Assembly: GCA_903825645.1 (NCBI GenBank)
Contig: CAIKBL010000007.1
Location: 1-64,000, forward strand
Source of the DNA: an uncultured Pseudomonadota bacterium
GTDB taxonomy: Bacteria; Pseudomonadota; Gammaproteobacteria; Ga0077536
Direction of reading: 5' to 3'
Length of the DNA: 64,000 nt
The notes below the pieces were generated by a model, which saw only the letters and a program-made list of their open reading frames with translations, had not been told where the DNA came from and made no database searches. Below are positions 54,807 to 63,699 of the stretch, piece after piece. The translations under genes were made by a program, and so were the position numbers. Numbering within the stretch: position 1 is the first letter of the stretch; each line of letters starts with the position of its first letter.

Positions 54807-55052
54807 TTAGGCACGGGGACTTTTTTCGAGCTCCGCAACTGCGGCTTCGAGTTGCTCGAGTTTCTCGCGCGTGCGAGCCAACAGGGCGGTTTGCGCGTCA
54901 AATTCTTCCCGGGTCACTAATTGCATTTTTGCCAGCGTGGCTTCCAGAAATACCTTGAGGCTGGCCCTGATTTCTTCTTGGGCGCGTCCGGCGGAGGTTG
55001 GCAGCAGGGTGCGCAGCTGTTCGGCGAGTTCGTTCAGATTTTTGATATTCAT
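54807..55052 (-). CDS. ubiK: UbiK-type accessory factor (BMFP coiled-coil protein)
   Basis: An 81-residue coiled-coil protein. The pattern fits the YqiC/UbiK family: a helical first half (LNELAEQLRTLLP), then KMQLVTREEFDAQTALLARTREKL and a C-terminal coiled coil (LEQLEAAVAELE). Known members assist aerobic ubiquinone synthesis and bind membranes. The start at 55052 gives the family's usual length; 55061 or a longer frame to 55139 is possible. Divergent from glnK. Confidence 0.8.
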   Translation of the reverse strand: MNIKNLNELAEQLRTLLPTSAGRAQEEIRASLKVFLEATLAKMQLVTREEFDAQTALLARTREKLEQLEAAVAELEKSPRA

Positions 55053-55143
55053 GTCCCACATTAAAAGCACTTCGCGCGCCTCAGTCCAGTAGCGCGCCAA
55101 CGAAAGAATGAGTGACTGTGGATGACCTAACGAGATCACCTTC

Positions 55144-55158
55144 GCACAAAAATAGTGC
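55144..55158. promoter_or_regulatory. NtrC-type enhancer site
   Basis: GCACAAAAATAGTGC fits GCAC-N7-GTGC, the core of known NtrC sites such as those upstream of E. coli glnA. It lies 121 bases upstream of the sigma-54 element at 55280, a suitable enhancer distance. A poorer partner (GCAC at 55204 with degenerate second half) lies between. Confidence 0.6.
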
Positions 55159-55279
55159 CGTCTGGGCTAGAGGAAGGGCTGAGATAGCGCGTTTTATTGC
55201 CTAGCACCGCTAGGGGATAAGCGCTATAAAGGGAGCAAGCGCTGCCGTTGTTGGATGTTTTCGCTAGTCAACATATTGG

Positions 55280-55295
55280 TGGCACGTAATCTGCA
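55280..55295 (+). promoter_or_regulatory. sigma-54 (RpoN) -24/-12 promoter for glnK
   Basis: TGGCACGTAATCTGCA matches the consensus TGGCACG-N4-TTGCW at every fixed position except one (C for T at position 12), with correct GG-to-GC spacing. It lies about 220 bases upstream of the glnK start, so the transcript would carry a long leader. Confidence 0.75.
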
Positions 55296-55500
55296 TGGTA
55301 ATCATGTGAGTCGTTTAGCCCTGAACGAGAGGCCGCACGAAGTGAACGCAGTGCTCAGGTATCACTGCCTCACGGGGGTTTCCTGGCACGGGTGTGAATG
55401 AACTCGAAGATGCTCTAGGTAAAGCCCTCCAGAGGGTAATCGGGGCAACTGAAACGCCCTGACAAAAGAGCTCACGGCGGTAAATGAACAGCGATTTTGA

Positions 55501-55854
<354 letters not shown>

Positions 55855-55902
55855 CGGCATGGTTTTCCCCCCTTCCAGCGTGTGAGATCACTTGCCATGC
55901 CC

Positions 55903-55939
55903 TTTTCTGGTGCATTTTAATTAAAAATGCACCAGAAAA
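55903..55939. repeat. 16-bp perfect inverted repeat between glnK and amtB
   Basis: TTTTCTGGTGCATTTT at 55903-55918 pairs with AAAATGCACCAGAAAA at 55924-55939 around AATTA. Downstream of glnK, a hairpin this strong followed by A/T-rich sequence could be a terminator. Each arm also carries TGGTGCA or TGCACCA, which resembles one half of an NtrC site but in the opposite order (GTGC before GCAC), so it may serve as a regulator-binding element for amtB. Confidence 0.6.
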
Positions 55940-56007
55940 ATCCATTTTGAACGATAACGCCCCACTGTTTTGAAGTAATCGGCGCTGTTTTGCGGCAAAT
56001 TGGCGCA

Positions 56008-56023
56008 TGGCATGTTTCGTGCT
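56008..56023 (+). promoter_or_regulatory. sigma-54-like promoter for amtB
   Basis: TGGCATGTTTCGTGCT fits TGGCAYR-N4-YTGCW with a single mismatch (G at position 12) and correct spacing. It is 104 bases upstream of the amtB start, so amtB may have its own nitrogen-regulated promoter beyond the glnK hairpin. Confidence 0.55.
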
Positions 56024-56126
56024 GCCTGAAAACAGGGCGCAGGCATGTGTCGCGATCCGTTTCCGGATCCAGACTCGTTGCGCGCGACCCATGATTTCAG
56101 ACTAATCCTAGGGGGAGGGCGTGGCA

Positions 56127-57419
56127 ATGTCGATTTCGAAGTTCGGGGCGGTGGTACTTTGGTGCATGCTCAGCACGGTTTGCCGCGCGTCAGCGGGTGG
56201 TCCGATTAACGCTGGGGATACCGCTTGGATGCTGGTAGCGACAGCCCTGGTTCTGTTTATGACGCTTCCCGGACTCGCCTTTTTCTACGGCGGGCTGGTA
56301 CGTAACAAAAACGTCCTCTCCATCCTGATGCAATGTTTTGCCTTGGCCTGTCTGGTGTCGATTGCCTGGTGCATCGGGGTCTACGGTTTGTGTTTTGGAA
56401 ATGGCGGCGATTTTCAGGCCTGGATTGGTCTGGGGCATTGGTTCCTCGGTGATGTGGCACGTGATTCGATCGCGGGCACGATTCCGGAAACGGTCTATTC
56501 GATGTACCAGATGACCTTCGCGATCATCACCCCGGCGCTGGTAATCGGTGGTGTTGCTGAGCGCATGCGATTCTCCGCGGTGCTCATTTTTGGTGCGCTA
56601 TGGCTGTTACTTGTCTATGCACCCGTCTGTCATTGGGTCTGGGGCGGTGGTTGGCTAATGCAGCGGGGGATTTTGGATTTTGCGGGCGGTACGGTGGTGC
56701 ATGTCAACGCGGGGGTCGCGGCCATTGTGTCCGCGTTGGTGATTGGACCACGCAAAGGGTTTCCGGAGAGCGCCATGGCGCCGCACAACATGACTCTCGT
56801 CGTTGCCGGCGCCGCTATGTTGTGGGTCGGTTGGTTCGGCTTTAACGCGGGCAGCGCCCTAGCGGCCAATGGGAGTGCCGGAATGGCCATGCTCGTGACT
56901 CATCTCGCTGCCGCGGCGGGTTCGCTCGCTTGGATGGGAATTGAATGGTTCCGCTATGGCAAGCCGAGTGTGCTCGGTCTGGTGACCGGAATGGTCGCCG
57001 GCTTGGGGACGATCACGCCTGCCGCCGGTTTCGTATCTCCCGGTGCCGCCCTCGTCATCGGTCTTGCCGCCGGCATAATTTGCTACGGCGCCACGCAGTT
57101 CATCAAGAGGATCTTGAAAATAGACGATTCCCTGGATGTGTTTCCTGTGCACGGTGTTGGCGGGGTCATCGGTACCTTGTTTGCCGGTGTATTCGCTTCG
57201 TCCGCCCTGGGCGGGGTGGGCTTTAACGCTGGCGTGTCCATGCTTGAGCAAGTGACCGTCCAGTTCGAGGGGGTTATCGCAACGGCGACTTGGTGTGCGG
57301 TATTAACCTACATGATTCTGAAAATCGTCGATCGGTGGGTTGGCTTACGAGTAAATCCGGAGGACGAAAACGAAGGGCTGGATCTTAGCGATCACGGTGA
57401 GCGAGCGTACTCGCTCTAA
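56127..57419 (+). CDS. amtB: ammonium transporter Amt
   Basis: An eleven-helix ammonium channel. The leader MSISKFGAVVLWCMLSTVCRASA is a cleavable signal peptide as in E. coli AmtB. Landmarks: FFYGGLVRNKNVLS with the conserved Asn, WVWGGGWLM, FAGGTVVHVNAGVAAIVSAL with the first pore His, and FPVHGVGGVIGTLFAG with the second pore His (H of VHG). 430 residues. ATG at 56127 sits nine bases after GGAGGG; the GTG at 56121 is less well spaced. Second gene of the glnK-amtB pair. Confidence 0.95.
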   Translation: MSISKFGAVVLWCMLSTVCRASAGGPINAGDTAWMLVATALVLFMTLPGLAFFYGGLVRNKNVLSILMQCFALACLVSIAWCIGVYGLCFGNGGDFQAWIGLGHWFLGDVARDSIAGTIPETVYSMYQMTFAIITPALVIGGVAERMRFSAVLIFGALWLLLVYAPVCHWVWGGGWLMQRGILDFAGGTVVHVNAGVAAIVSALVIGPRKGFPESAMAPHNMTLVVAGAAMLWVGWFGFNAGSALAANGSAGMAMLVTHLAAAAGSLAWMGIEWFRYGKPSVLGLVTGMVAGLGTITPAAGFVSPGAALVIGLAAGIICYGATQFIKRILKIDDSLDVFPVHGVGGVIGTLFAGVFASSALGGVGFNAGVSMLEQVTVQFEGVIATATWCAVLTYMILKIVDRWVGLRVNPEDENEGLDLSDHGERAYSL

Positions 57420-57539
57420 CCGATCAATCAGGAACCTCTTGTCCGGAGCCTAGGCCCCCTGAAGGGGAACGATCTGGCCGGAAGAGGCGTGAGGGCGAGC
57501 TCCCGTCGGGTAGATCGCCCCGTTGATCCGCGCCCGCGA

Positions 57540-57779
57540 CTAGGTCAGCGCCTTGTGGGCGCCGTCACAACTCGGCGAGTTCTTCGTTTGTTTGCACGCA
57601 CACAGCCACATGGTCTTCTTTTCTTCTAGCTTGAACGCCTGCGGTGTGAATTCCGTGCCCTTGTGTGCTCCGTCACAAAAAGGTTGCTTCTGCGAACGCC
57701 CACAGGAGCACCACCAGTACTGACCAGGCTCAAGATCCAATTTGATCGGCGATTTTTGCGCACACACGGGCTCACTCAT
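57540..57779 (-). CDS. double CDGSH-type iron-sulfur protein
   Basis: A 79-residue protein with two CDGSH-type 2Fe-2S sites, each with the Cys3His ligand set: C24, C26, C35, H39 (WWCSCGRSQKQPFCDGAHK) and C60, C62, C71, H75 (WLCACKQTKNSPSCDGAHK). Both carry CDGAH where the name-giving sequence has CDGSH. No membrane segment, so it is the soluble type-3 (double-domain, MitoNEET-related) group. AGGAGA precedes the ATG. Role in redox or iron-sulfur transfer is inferred. A TATAAT lies just upstream, overlapping the ribosome-site region. Confidence 0.92.
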   Translation of the reverse strand: MSEPVCAQKSPIKLDLEPGQYWWCSCGRSQKQPFCDGAHKGTEFTPQAFKLEEKKTMWLCACKQTKNSPSCDGAHKALT

Positions 57780-58197
57780 GATGAATTCTCCTGATTATAT
57801 TGCGGGGCGGATTACGAACCTTAGGGGTACTTTTCTTCGCTGTGCACTAAGGTAGTGCTGCCTACAATCAAGCACTACCCCTCACCTTGTCAACCAACAA
57901 GGTTGCGGACGGTGGGGGCGAGCGGCCGATTAAGGTAAAGGCTCCATCGAACTCAACCATACGCGATGGCGCCACCACACCACATCGACGCCGCGGGATT
58001 GCCGGCGCCGATAGCGCGCGCTACTCCTAGACTACTCTGCGTCATGGCTGCTATCTGGGCGTGCGACGGCGCCCTCACCCCCCTTGTTCTGATTAAGGAA
58101 GGTGTGGGCGCGTTCTTCTGTGGACGGAGGCCGAGGGAATGCTGAATGGCCTCCATAATGGTTGCCGAAAGGCATTCGTTACAGCCCCAAGACTCAT
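57780..58197. other. intergenic region with repeated GCACTA elements
   Basis: About 420 bases between the CDGSH start and the 3' end of the monooxygenase gene. No convincing gene was found. GCACTAAGGTAGTGC at 57844-57858 is a short palindrome (GCACTA/TAGTGC), and GGTAGTGCT at 57851-57859 pairs with AGCACTACC at 57871-57879. So three copies of one element can form alternative hairpins, 65-100 bases upstream of the CDGSH gene. Confidence 0.5.
57844..57879. promoter_or_regulatory. triple GCACTA palindrome, candidate operator or NtrC-like site
   Basis: The first palindrome also fits GCAC-N7-GTGC, as in NtrC sites and in the site at 55144. The overlapping 9-bp inverted repeat with an 11-base loop could instead form an RNA hairpin. 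It is the only strong structured feature upstream of the CDGSH gene. Confidence 0.4.
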
Positions 58198-59826
58198 CTA
58201 GCGTAATACAAAGCCCGCGTAGTTGCTGGCAGTGACTTCGCTACATTTCTGTCGATACTGCCCGACGCCACCGATGTAGGAAAGTAGTCGTCGCGGCTTA
58301 CCCTCAACATTCGATCCCATGTACCAAGAGTGCGTTTTAACGACGAGTGTGGCGTTCGCAAGGCCATCGTGATGTTCCACCCAATCGTTCTGGAAAGTTT
58401 CTCCTGGCTCGATAACCTTCACTCCTTTCGCACGCGTATTGGAGATGCATTCAGCGATCCACTCAGTTTGCTGTTGCAGACAGGTTGTCATATTGCAGAG
58501 CGCAGCAGACGGCGCCAGTGGCGCACCGGTTGTAAACAAGTTCGGGTAACCATGGATCATCAACCCCAACGAGGTTCGGATGTCTTTGCGCCATTCTTCT
58601 TTCAGCGAACGTCCTTCTCGACCCCGGATATCAATGCGGGTAAGCGCACCCGAGCCTGCATCAAAGCCAGTCGCGAGAATAACGTAATCGAGCGCATAGA
58701 CGGTCCCGTCTGCTGTTTTGATGCCTTCCGGCACGATTTCGGTAATCGGATTACCTCTCACACTGATAGCCTCAACGTTCGGTCGGTGATAGACCTCGAG
58801 GTAGTGGTGTTCGAGCGGGACCCTATGCGTTCCAAAACCATAATCGGTCGGAATCAGCAGTTCGCAAAGGTGCGGATCTTTTAAACGATCGCGCATTTTC
58901 TGGCGGACAAATTCCGAGATTTCCTCGCTAACTTCCTCATCCATAAACATTTCGGGACAGGTTGCCAGCCACATTTTTAGCGCCCCATGTTGCCAGTTTT
59001 CCTCTAGGATTTCTTGGCGGCGTTCAACCGACATCTTTTTCCACGGCCCATGGACAAAGTCATATTCGAAGCCGGAGAACGTATGCGGGAGTGTCGCCTT
59101 CAATTCTTCGAACCGAGCCTTGTAAGCATCGACCTCGGCGGGACCATAGGAAGGATTGGCCATGGGGTTCACGTACTGTGGCGTCCTAATAAAAACCTTC
59201 AGCTGATCAACTTCTGACGCGATGGTTTGGATCACTTGGATCCCGGTGGCACCAATCCCGATCACGCCGACCCGCTTCCCTTTGAAATCAATGACCTCAT
59301 TCGGCCACCGTGCAGTATGGAAGAGGCGACCTTTAAAACTATCTTGTCCCGGGAAGAGGTTTTCGAGCGGTGCCGATAGCATCCCCCCGCAGGCGACAAA
59401 ATACTGTACATCAAACCGCTGTCCAGCCAGGGTTTCGACGAGCCAGCGTTGTGTCGTCTCATCGAAATGTGCGGAAATCACCGTCGTCTTGAAGAGGATA
59501 TCTTTGCGGAGATCGAGTGAATCGGCGACGTAATTCATCCATCGTTCGATTTCCGGCTGTCCGGGAAATCGTGAACTCCAGCTCCAGTTCTTGTACAGCG
59601 CTTCATCGAAAAGGTACTGGTAGATATAGGCCTCGGAATCAAACTTTGCACCGGGATACCGATTCCAGTACCAGGTCCCGCCCACATTGGATGCGGTATC
59701 CAAGGCCTTGACCGTCAGCCCCATGTTGCGCAGCTGATAGAGCTGGTAGAGCCCGGCCACGCCGGCGCCGACCACGAGCGCATCGATCTTGGTGGCTGTT
59801 TTCGTGTTAGAGAGCGCATCCGACAT
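58198..59826 (-). CDS. Baeyer-Villiger monooxygenase (flavin-containing)
   Basis: A class B flavin monooxygenase of the cyclohexanone monooxygenase type that inserts oxygen next to a ketone to give an ester or lactone, using FAD and NADPH. First Rossmann motif GAGVAG (residues 20-25), the Baeyer-Villiger fingerprint F164-K-G-R-L-F-H-T-A-R-W174, a second Rossmann motif VGVIGIGATGIQ, and ILATGFDAGSG near residue 390. 542 residues, usual for the family. Stand-alone gene on the minus strand. Known relatives act on cyclic or aromatic ketones; esterases elsewhere in the window could open the products. Confidence 0.93.
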   Translation of the reverse strand: MSDALSNTKTATKIDALVVGAGVAGLYQLYQLRNMGLTVKALDTASNVGGTWYWNRYPGAKFDSEAYIYQYLFDEALYKNWSWSSRFPGQPEIERWMNYVADSLDLRKDILFKTTVISAHFDETTQRWLVETLAGQRFDVQYFVACGGMLSAPLENLFPGQDSFKGRLFHTARWPNEVIDFKGKRVGVIGIGATGIQVIQTIASEVDQLKVFIRTPQYVNPMANPSYGPAEVDAYKARFEELKATLPHTFSGFEYDFVHGPWKKMSVERRQEILEENWQHGALKMWLATCPEMFMDEEVSEEISEFVRQKMRDRLKDPHLCELLIPTDYGFGTHRVPLEHHYLEVYHRPNVEAISVRGNPITEIVPEGIKTADGTVYALDYVILATGFDAGSGALTRIDIRGREGRSLKEEWRKDIRTSLGLMIHGYPNLFTTGAPLAPSAALCNMTTCLQQQTEWIAECISNTRAKGVKVIEPGETFQNDWVEHHDGLANATLVVKTHSWYMGSNVEGKPRRLLSYIGGVGQYRQKCSEVTASNYAGFVLR

Positions 59827-60119
59827 TCTGTTTTTCTCCTTGATAGGTCATCGGGCGTCGGCTATTTTTTCCGACACGCATCAGTAGGGCTGAATACCCT
59901 GAACATCATCTTTTGGCAAGCGATCCGCAGGTAACCGCGGCGCGTCAATTCGATTAATTTGCGGAGTGCTGCCGCTTGATGCCACGATCCGTCATCGGTC
60001 CTTCGACAGCGCGCGGGATAAAATAGCTTCTTCGCGCAAGTTTCTGGCATGGTATCTCGACGCTGCCGACCAACGTTCTTCGCTGTCTCGGCTGCAAAAT
60101 CGAGCAACGCCTTAAATGA
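59827..60119. other. intergenic region upstream of the monooxygenase gene
   Basis: Nearly 300 bases with no supported gene, between the start of the Baeyer-Villiger gene and the stop of the XoxJ-cytochrome gene. Short open frames here look like noise. Confidence 0.4.
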
Positions 60120-61376
60120 CTATTTCCCGTGGTAGCGCAGCGGCACTTTGGATTTCTCCGCTTCTTCATAAATTAATGCGTGGGTGCCGGCTGGATAGCC
60201 ATTCTGTTGAAGGATGTAGGCCATGATGAGGACATCTTGCTCGCGCGTCAGACTACCCGGGGCGCTCGGCGGCATGAGTTTCGCGACGAAATTGAATATG
60301 TCGCTGACGTGGAAATCGTAGCTCGCGTCAGCGAAATCCTCTCCTTTTAGGGCGGGTCCAGCGTAACCCCCGGCTTGCCCTTCCATCAGCGGACCATGGC
60401 ACATCGCACAGTTCTGAAAGTAGGCGATGGCCCCTTTTTCAGCTTGAGCGCCTGCGTATAGCGCCGGTGGGCGCTTGTGTTTTGGCGCTGATGGCGTCGT
60501 TGTATTAGAGACCTTGATTAGGTCCTGTGTGGCCGAGTTATGAATCACCCCAGAGGTTGGCTTGAAATCGGCGACAGTCGGTGCAATACGCCCGCCGGCA
60601 GTAGTGGCGACTACTTGATATGGTTCAAGCAAACGTTCGAGTTGCCCCTTGTTTTTTAATTCAGCAAGCCCCTCTGCGAATAATTCGGCAGCGCGCTGGG
60701 AGGACGGCATGTACAGGGCAACAAGGTTCCAGCGCATGTGTTTCTCAGGCACGATACGAATGTCGAACAAGGGAGGCTTGGCGCGATCGTGGATATAGCG
60801 CTCAATAGTGGGCTGCCAGGCGAGGCCAGCGGTAATGTGTTCGGTCGCCAAGTCCGCAAGCATCAGCGAGTCTTTGGGGTACACATGCATGACGATGTTG
60901 GGATGGGCGCTGTAGAGCAGGCCAGCATAGGTATCGAGCTGCGCGATCCCGACTTCGCTGCCCTTAGGCAGCTCACTCAGGGATGAGCTTGGAGCTTGAA
61001 TGCGCTGGACCATCACAAAACCGGTACTCGCGTAAGGCAACGTAGCGACAACATCAGGTGGCAGACTGGGGTTGGTCACATCTACCGGGAATCCCATCAC
61101 TAGCTGACATTCGGAACTAGCCAATTTCGCAAAACGATTGACCGGAAAGCCATCGCCACCTTTGCCAAGGCCGACGAATTTGACGAGCTGTACCCCGTAA
61201 TGCTGGGTTTTGGCCGATGCGCGGACTACCCGCGCATCCATGGTCCACGTGGGGTTGGCTTGGTCGACGCACACTTTCAATAAAGGCGCAGCCGTAGCGC
61301 AGCGCATTAGCACCGCACCCAGCATGGCCACTACCAAATAAGCGCCACGCAACGCCTTACGGTAAGGCGAAGACAT
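60120..61376 (-). CDS. fusion of periplasmic XoxJ-like binding protein and cytochrome c (XoxG-like)
   Basis: A 418-residue secreted protein: signal peptide (about residues 1-29, MSSPYRKALRGAYLVVAMLG to ATAA), then a bacterial solute-binding domain (about residues 30-270) like XoxJ/MoxJ, a linker, and a cytochrome c domain (about residues 310-400) with CAMCH at 323-327 and the probable sixth ligand Met368 in KLMPPSAPG. It follows and overlaps the PQQ dehydrogenase gene by 20 bases. Separate XoxG (electron acceptor) and XoxJ are partners of lanthanide methanol dehydrogenase; a natural G-J fusion is reported in the methanotroph Methylacidiphilum fumariolicum. The start at 61376 is used as AAAGGCGG precedes it; a longer frame lies in the dehydrogenase gene. 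Confidence 0.82.
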   Translation of the reverse strand: MSSPYRKALRGAYLVVAMLGAVLMRCATAAPLLKVCVDQANPTWTMDARVVRASAKTQHYGVQLVKFVGLGKGGDGFPVNRFAKLASSECQLVMGFPVDVTNPSLPPDVVATLPYASTGFVMVQRIQAPSSSLSELPKGSEVGIAQLDTYAGLLYSAHPNIVMHVYPKDSLMLADLATEHITAGLAWQPTIERYIHDRAKPPLFDIRIVPEKHMRWNLVALYMPSSQRAAELFAEGLAELKNKGQLERLLEPYQVVATTAGGRIAPTVADFKPTSGVIHNSATQDLIKVSNTTTPSAPKHKRPPALYAGAQAEKGAIAYFQNCAMCHGPLMEGQAGGYAGPALKGEDFADASYDFHVSDIFNFVAKLMPPSAPGSLTREQDVLIMAYILQQNGYPAGTHALIYEEAEKSKVPLRYHGK

Positions 61377-63087
61377 AAAGTCGTCCGCCTTTCGGAATTG
61401 CCGCGACCGCGGGATCCTTGGCCATCTCTCCGCCCCAAATCGGTCCGGCACCGCCCCAGCCGGCCCAGACGGCGACATACTGCTTATCCCCCACCAGGTA
61501 AGTCGTCGGCACCCCAATGATTCCGGAACCGAGTTGGGTACTGCGCCAGAGGACTTTCCCCGTCTTTGCATCAAAGGCCATGAAATGCCCATCCGTGCTT
61601 CCGCTGAACATCAGGCCACTGGCGCTGGTCAGTGTGCCGCTGGACCAAGGTAGGTGCGTTGCGTACTGCCAGACCTGTTTACCTGTATTGAGGTCGACCC
61701 CCTGCACCGAGCCCCAATTGTCCGTGGTTGGGTCGCGTTTGACCTCAAAAGTTTCGTCTAGAAACGCAAGTCCCCCCTTATAGGCGATCGGTTGGATGCC
61801 CTTGATGTCCATGCACGCGTGCAGCGTCGGGATGTACGCCATGTGATTGTTTGGATCAATGGATATCGGCCACCAACTCTTGCCGCCCAAGAAGCTCGGG
61901 CAAGTGAATACTTTTTTATCAATGGCCGGACGCATGGCTGGATCATCCTGCGGCACCCCACCTTTCATGCCGACGATAGAAGTCGTATGCACGAAAGGTT
62001 CCGCGTAGATAAGCTTGCCATTGCTGCGATCAATCGCATAGAACCAACCGTTCCGGTCTGCGTGGACGAGTGCTTTGTAAGGATGACCGCTGTAGGTGAG
62101 TTCTGTCATCACGATCTCGTTTGCGCCGTCGTAGTCCCAGGTATCGTTAGGCGTCCACTGGTAATGCCACTTCAACTTGCCCGAGTCCGGATCCAGCGCC
62201 ATCACCGAATCGGTATATAGATTGGCGCCAGGTCGCAACGTGGCAAGCCACGGGCCTGGATTTCCCACGCCCCAGAACAAGGTGTTAGTCGCATAGTCGT
62301 AAGTGCCGGTGATCCAGGGATTGCCGCCGCCCGTCTTATAGGCACCCGTGGGCCAGGTATCGCCACCTGGCGCACCGGGTGCCGCTGTCGTATAGGTTTT
62401 CCATACGATTTTGCCGCTTCTGGCATCCATGGCGACGATGAAACCACGCGCGCCATATTCGCCGCCGCCGTCTCCGATAATCACCTTGTCGTTCACGATG
62501 AGCGGCGCACCCGAGATAAAGTATCCGACACCCGGAGGGGCGAGCGCAGTGTCCCACTTTACCTTGCCGGTCTTCGCGTCGAGTGCCACGATGTGATTGC
62601 CCAATGTCCCCATGTAGACCAGGTCGTTATACAGCGCCACTCCGCGGTTTACGACGTCACAGCAAACCGTCTTTAACGCTTTTTTATCGATCGGGTAATC
62701 ATATTCCCAGCGTACTTTGCCGGTTGTGGCATCGAGCGCGATCAAGTGATCCAACGGCGTTGTCACAAACATATAGTTGCCGTTGACCACCGGTGCGCCC
62801 TCGTGACCCTGGGTTAGCCCGCTGCGGTAATCAAAGACCGGTTGTAGTTTGTCGACGTTGTGGCTGTTGATTTGCTCAAATGGCGCGTATCCGGTGCTTT
62901 CATAATTTCGCCGATACATGAGCCAACCCTTATCCTGTTGGGCGTCGACCAACCGCTTCGCGGTGACCGCGGGGTAGGCGTCGTCGGCGCAATAAGCCGG
63001 TAGCGATAGGAAGGTAGCCCATAGAAAAGCTCCGAGGCTGAGCACCCGTTTGGCTGTCGTCAAAATGAAACCCTTACTCCCGTTCAT
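61357..63087 (-). CDS. PQQ-dependent alcohol dehydrogenase, probably lanthanide-type
   Basis: A periplasmic quinoprotein oxidising alcohols. 576 residues with a signal peptide ending near AYCADDAYPA, the eight-bladed propeller W-motifs (e.g. DATTGKVRWEYD, DAKTGKVKWDT, DPDSGKLKWHY), the adjacent cysteine pair C142-C143 whose disulfide lies over PQQ, and the catalytic Asp318 in NDTWDYDGANE. The Asp two residues later (D320) is the position that marks lanthanide-dependent enzymes (XoxF, PedH, ExaF); calcium enzymes such as MxaF have Ala or similar there. The start at 63087 has GGAG just upstream. Overlaps the XoxJ-cytochrome gene, its likely electron-acceptor partner. Substrate could be methanol, ethanol or longer alcohols. 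Confidence 0.9.
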   Translation of the reverse strand: MNGSKGFILTTAKRVLSLGAFLWATFLSLPAYCADDAYPAVTAKRLVDAQQDKGWLMYRRNYESTGYAPFEQINSHNVDKLQPVFDYRSGLTQGHEGAPVVNGNYMFVTTPLDHLIALDATTGKVRWEYDYPIDKKALKTVCCDVVNRGVALYNDLVYMGTLGNHIVALDAKTGKVKWDTALAPPGVGYFISGAPLIVNDKVIIGDGGGEYGARGFIVAMDARSGKIVWKTYTTAAPGAPGGDTWPTGAYKTGGGNPWITGTYDYATNTLFWGVGNPGPWLATLRPGANLYTDSVMALDPDSGKLKWHYQWTPNDTWDYDGANEIVMTELTYSGHPYKALVHADRNGWFYAIDRSNGKLIYAEPFVHTTSIVGMKGGVPQDDPAMRPAIDKKVFTCPSFLGGKSWWPISIDPNNHMAYIPTLHACMDIKGIQPIAYKGGLAFLDETFEVKRDPTTDNWGSVQGVDLNTGKQVWQYATHLPWSSGTLTSASGLMFSGSTDGHFMAFDAKTGKVLWRSTQLGSGIIGVPTTYLVGDKQYVAVWAGWGGAGPIWGGEMAKDPAVAAIPKGGRLYVFALP

Positions 63088-63699
63088 ATCTAACTCCTTC
63101 TCCCCTTTTGATACGTCCGTCAGTCGCATTGCGTTTTTTTTTGCCGCTCACCGTTAAAGCGAGATGTGGATTTATCGGTTTTTTAAAATCATCTACGTTA
63201 ACCCGAATCATGCGACTTTCCCTTGCCGGCGGTATCCAGCCACATTTAAAAAAAGACTTTTTTAGCGAAAGGATTTTGCCGGAACAAGGGGGGGTATGCG
63301 CAAGTCGTCTATGGCCTGTCATCAACAAAATTTCCGTGCTGCGAAGCACAAAAATATCTAGCGTGGTTTGACCGAATCTCCCCTCAGGTCGGCTGGGGCT
63401 GGGATAAAGCGGTAGGGAAGGGGCCCCCTAATCGCTGCATCGCTGGGCCAAAAAATAGCCCCGTGCGCGTAGAACGTTTAAGAGGCGTTCACCGACGATC
63501 GTCCAAGGTTATCATTGCGCAACACCCAATTATTCCAATAAATTTCGGAGACGAGGAGACACGACTATCCATTTTTCTTTTAAAGCATGCTTAAAGCGGA
63601 GGTATCCGTGGCCTACAGCACTTGCGTGTTGCGCCCGCAATGTCGTTGGTGCGGCCAACTAATTTAAATCATTTTTCGAAATGGTCTAACGGAGGATTT
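63088..63699. other. intergenic region between PQQ dehydrogenase and aroE
   Basis: About 610 bases, divergent promoters expected. The first 200 bases next to the dehydrogenase are A/T-rich with runs of T and A (63127-63136 and around 63245), fit for a promoter. The rest shows no recognised gene; a tiny frame with a good ribosome site is listed separately. Confidence 0.45.
63608..63667 (+). CDS. possible very small ORF (leader peptide?)
   Basis: GCGGAGG five bases before a GTG opens a 19-codon frame (MAYSTCVLRPQCRWCGQLI) with three Cys and one Trp, ending at TAA 63665-63667, 32 bases before the TTG start of aroE. The ribosome site is the only support; no family is recognised. It may be chance. 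Confidence 0.2.
   Translation: MAYSTCVLRPQCRWCGQLI

Noticed and set aside
61377-61592. 72-residue N-terminal extension of the XoxJ-cytochrome protein
   Set aside because: It lies within the PQQ dehydrogenase gene in another frame, and the ATG at 61376 begins a proper signal peptide.
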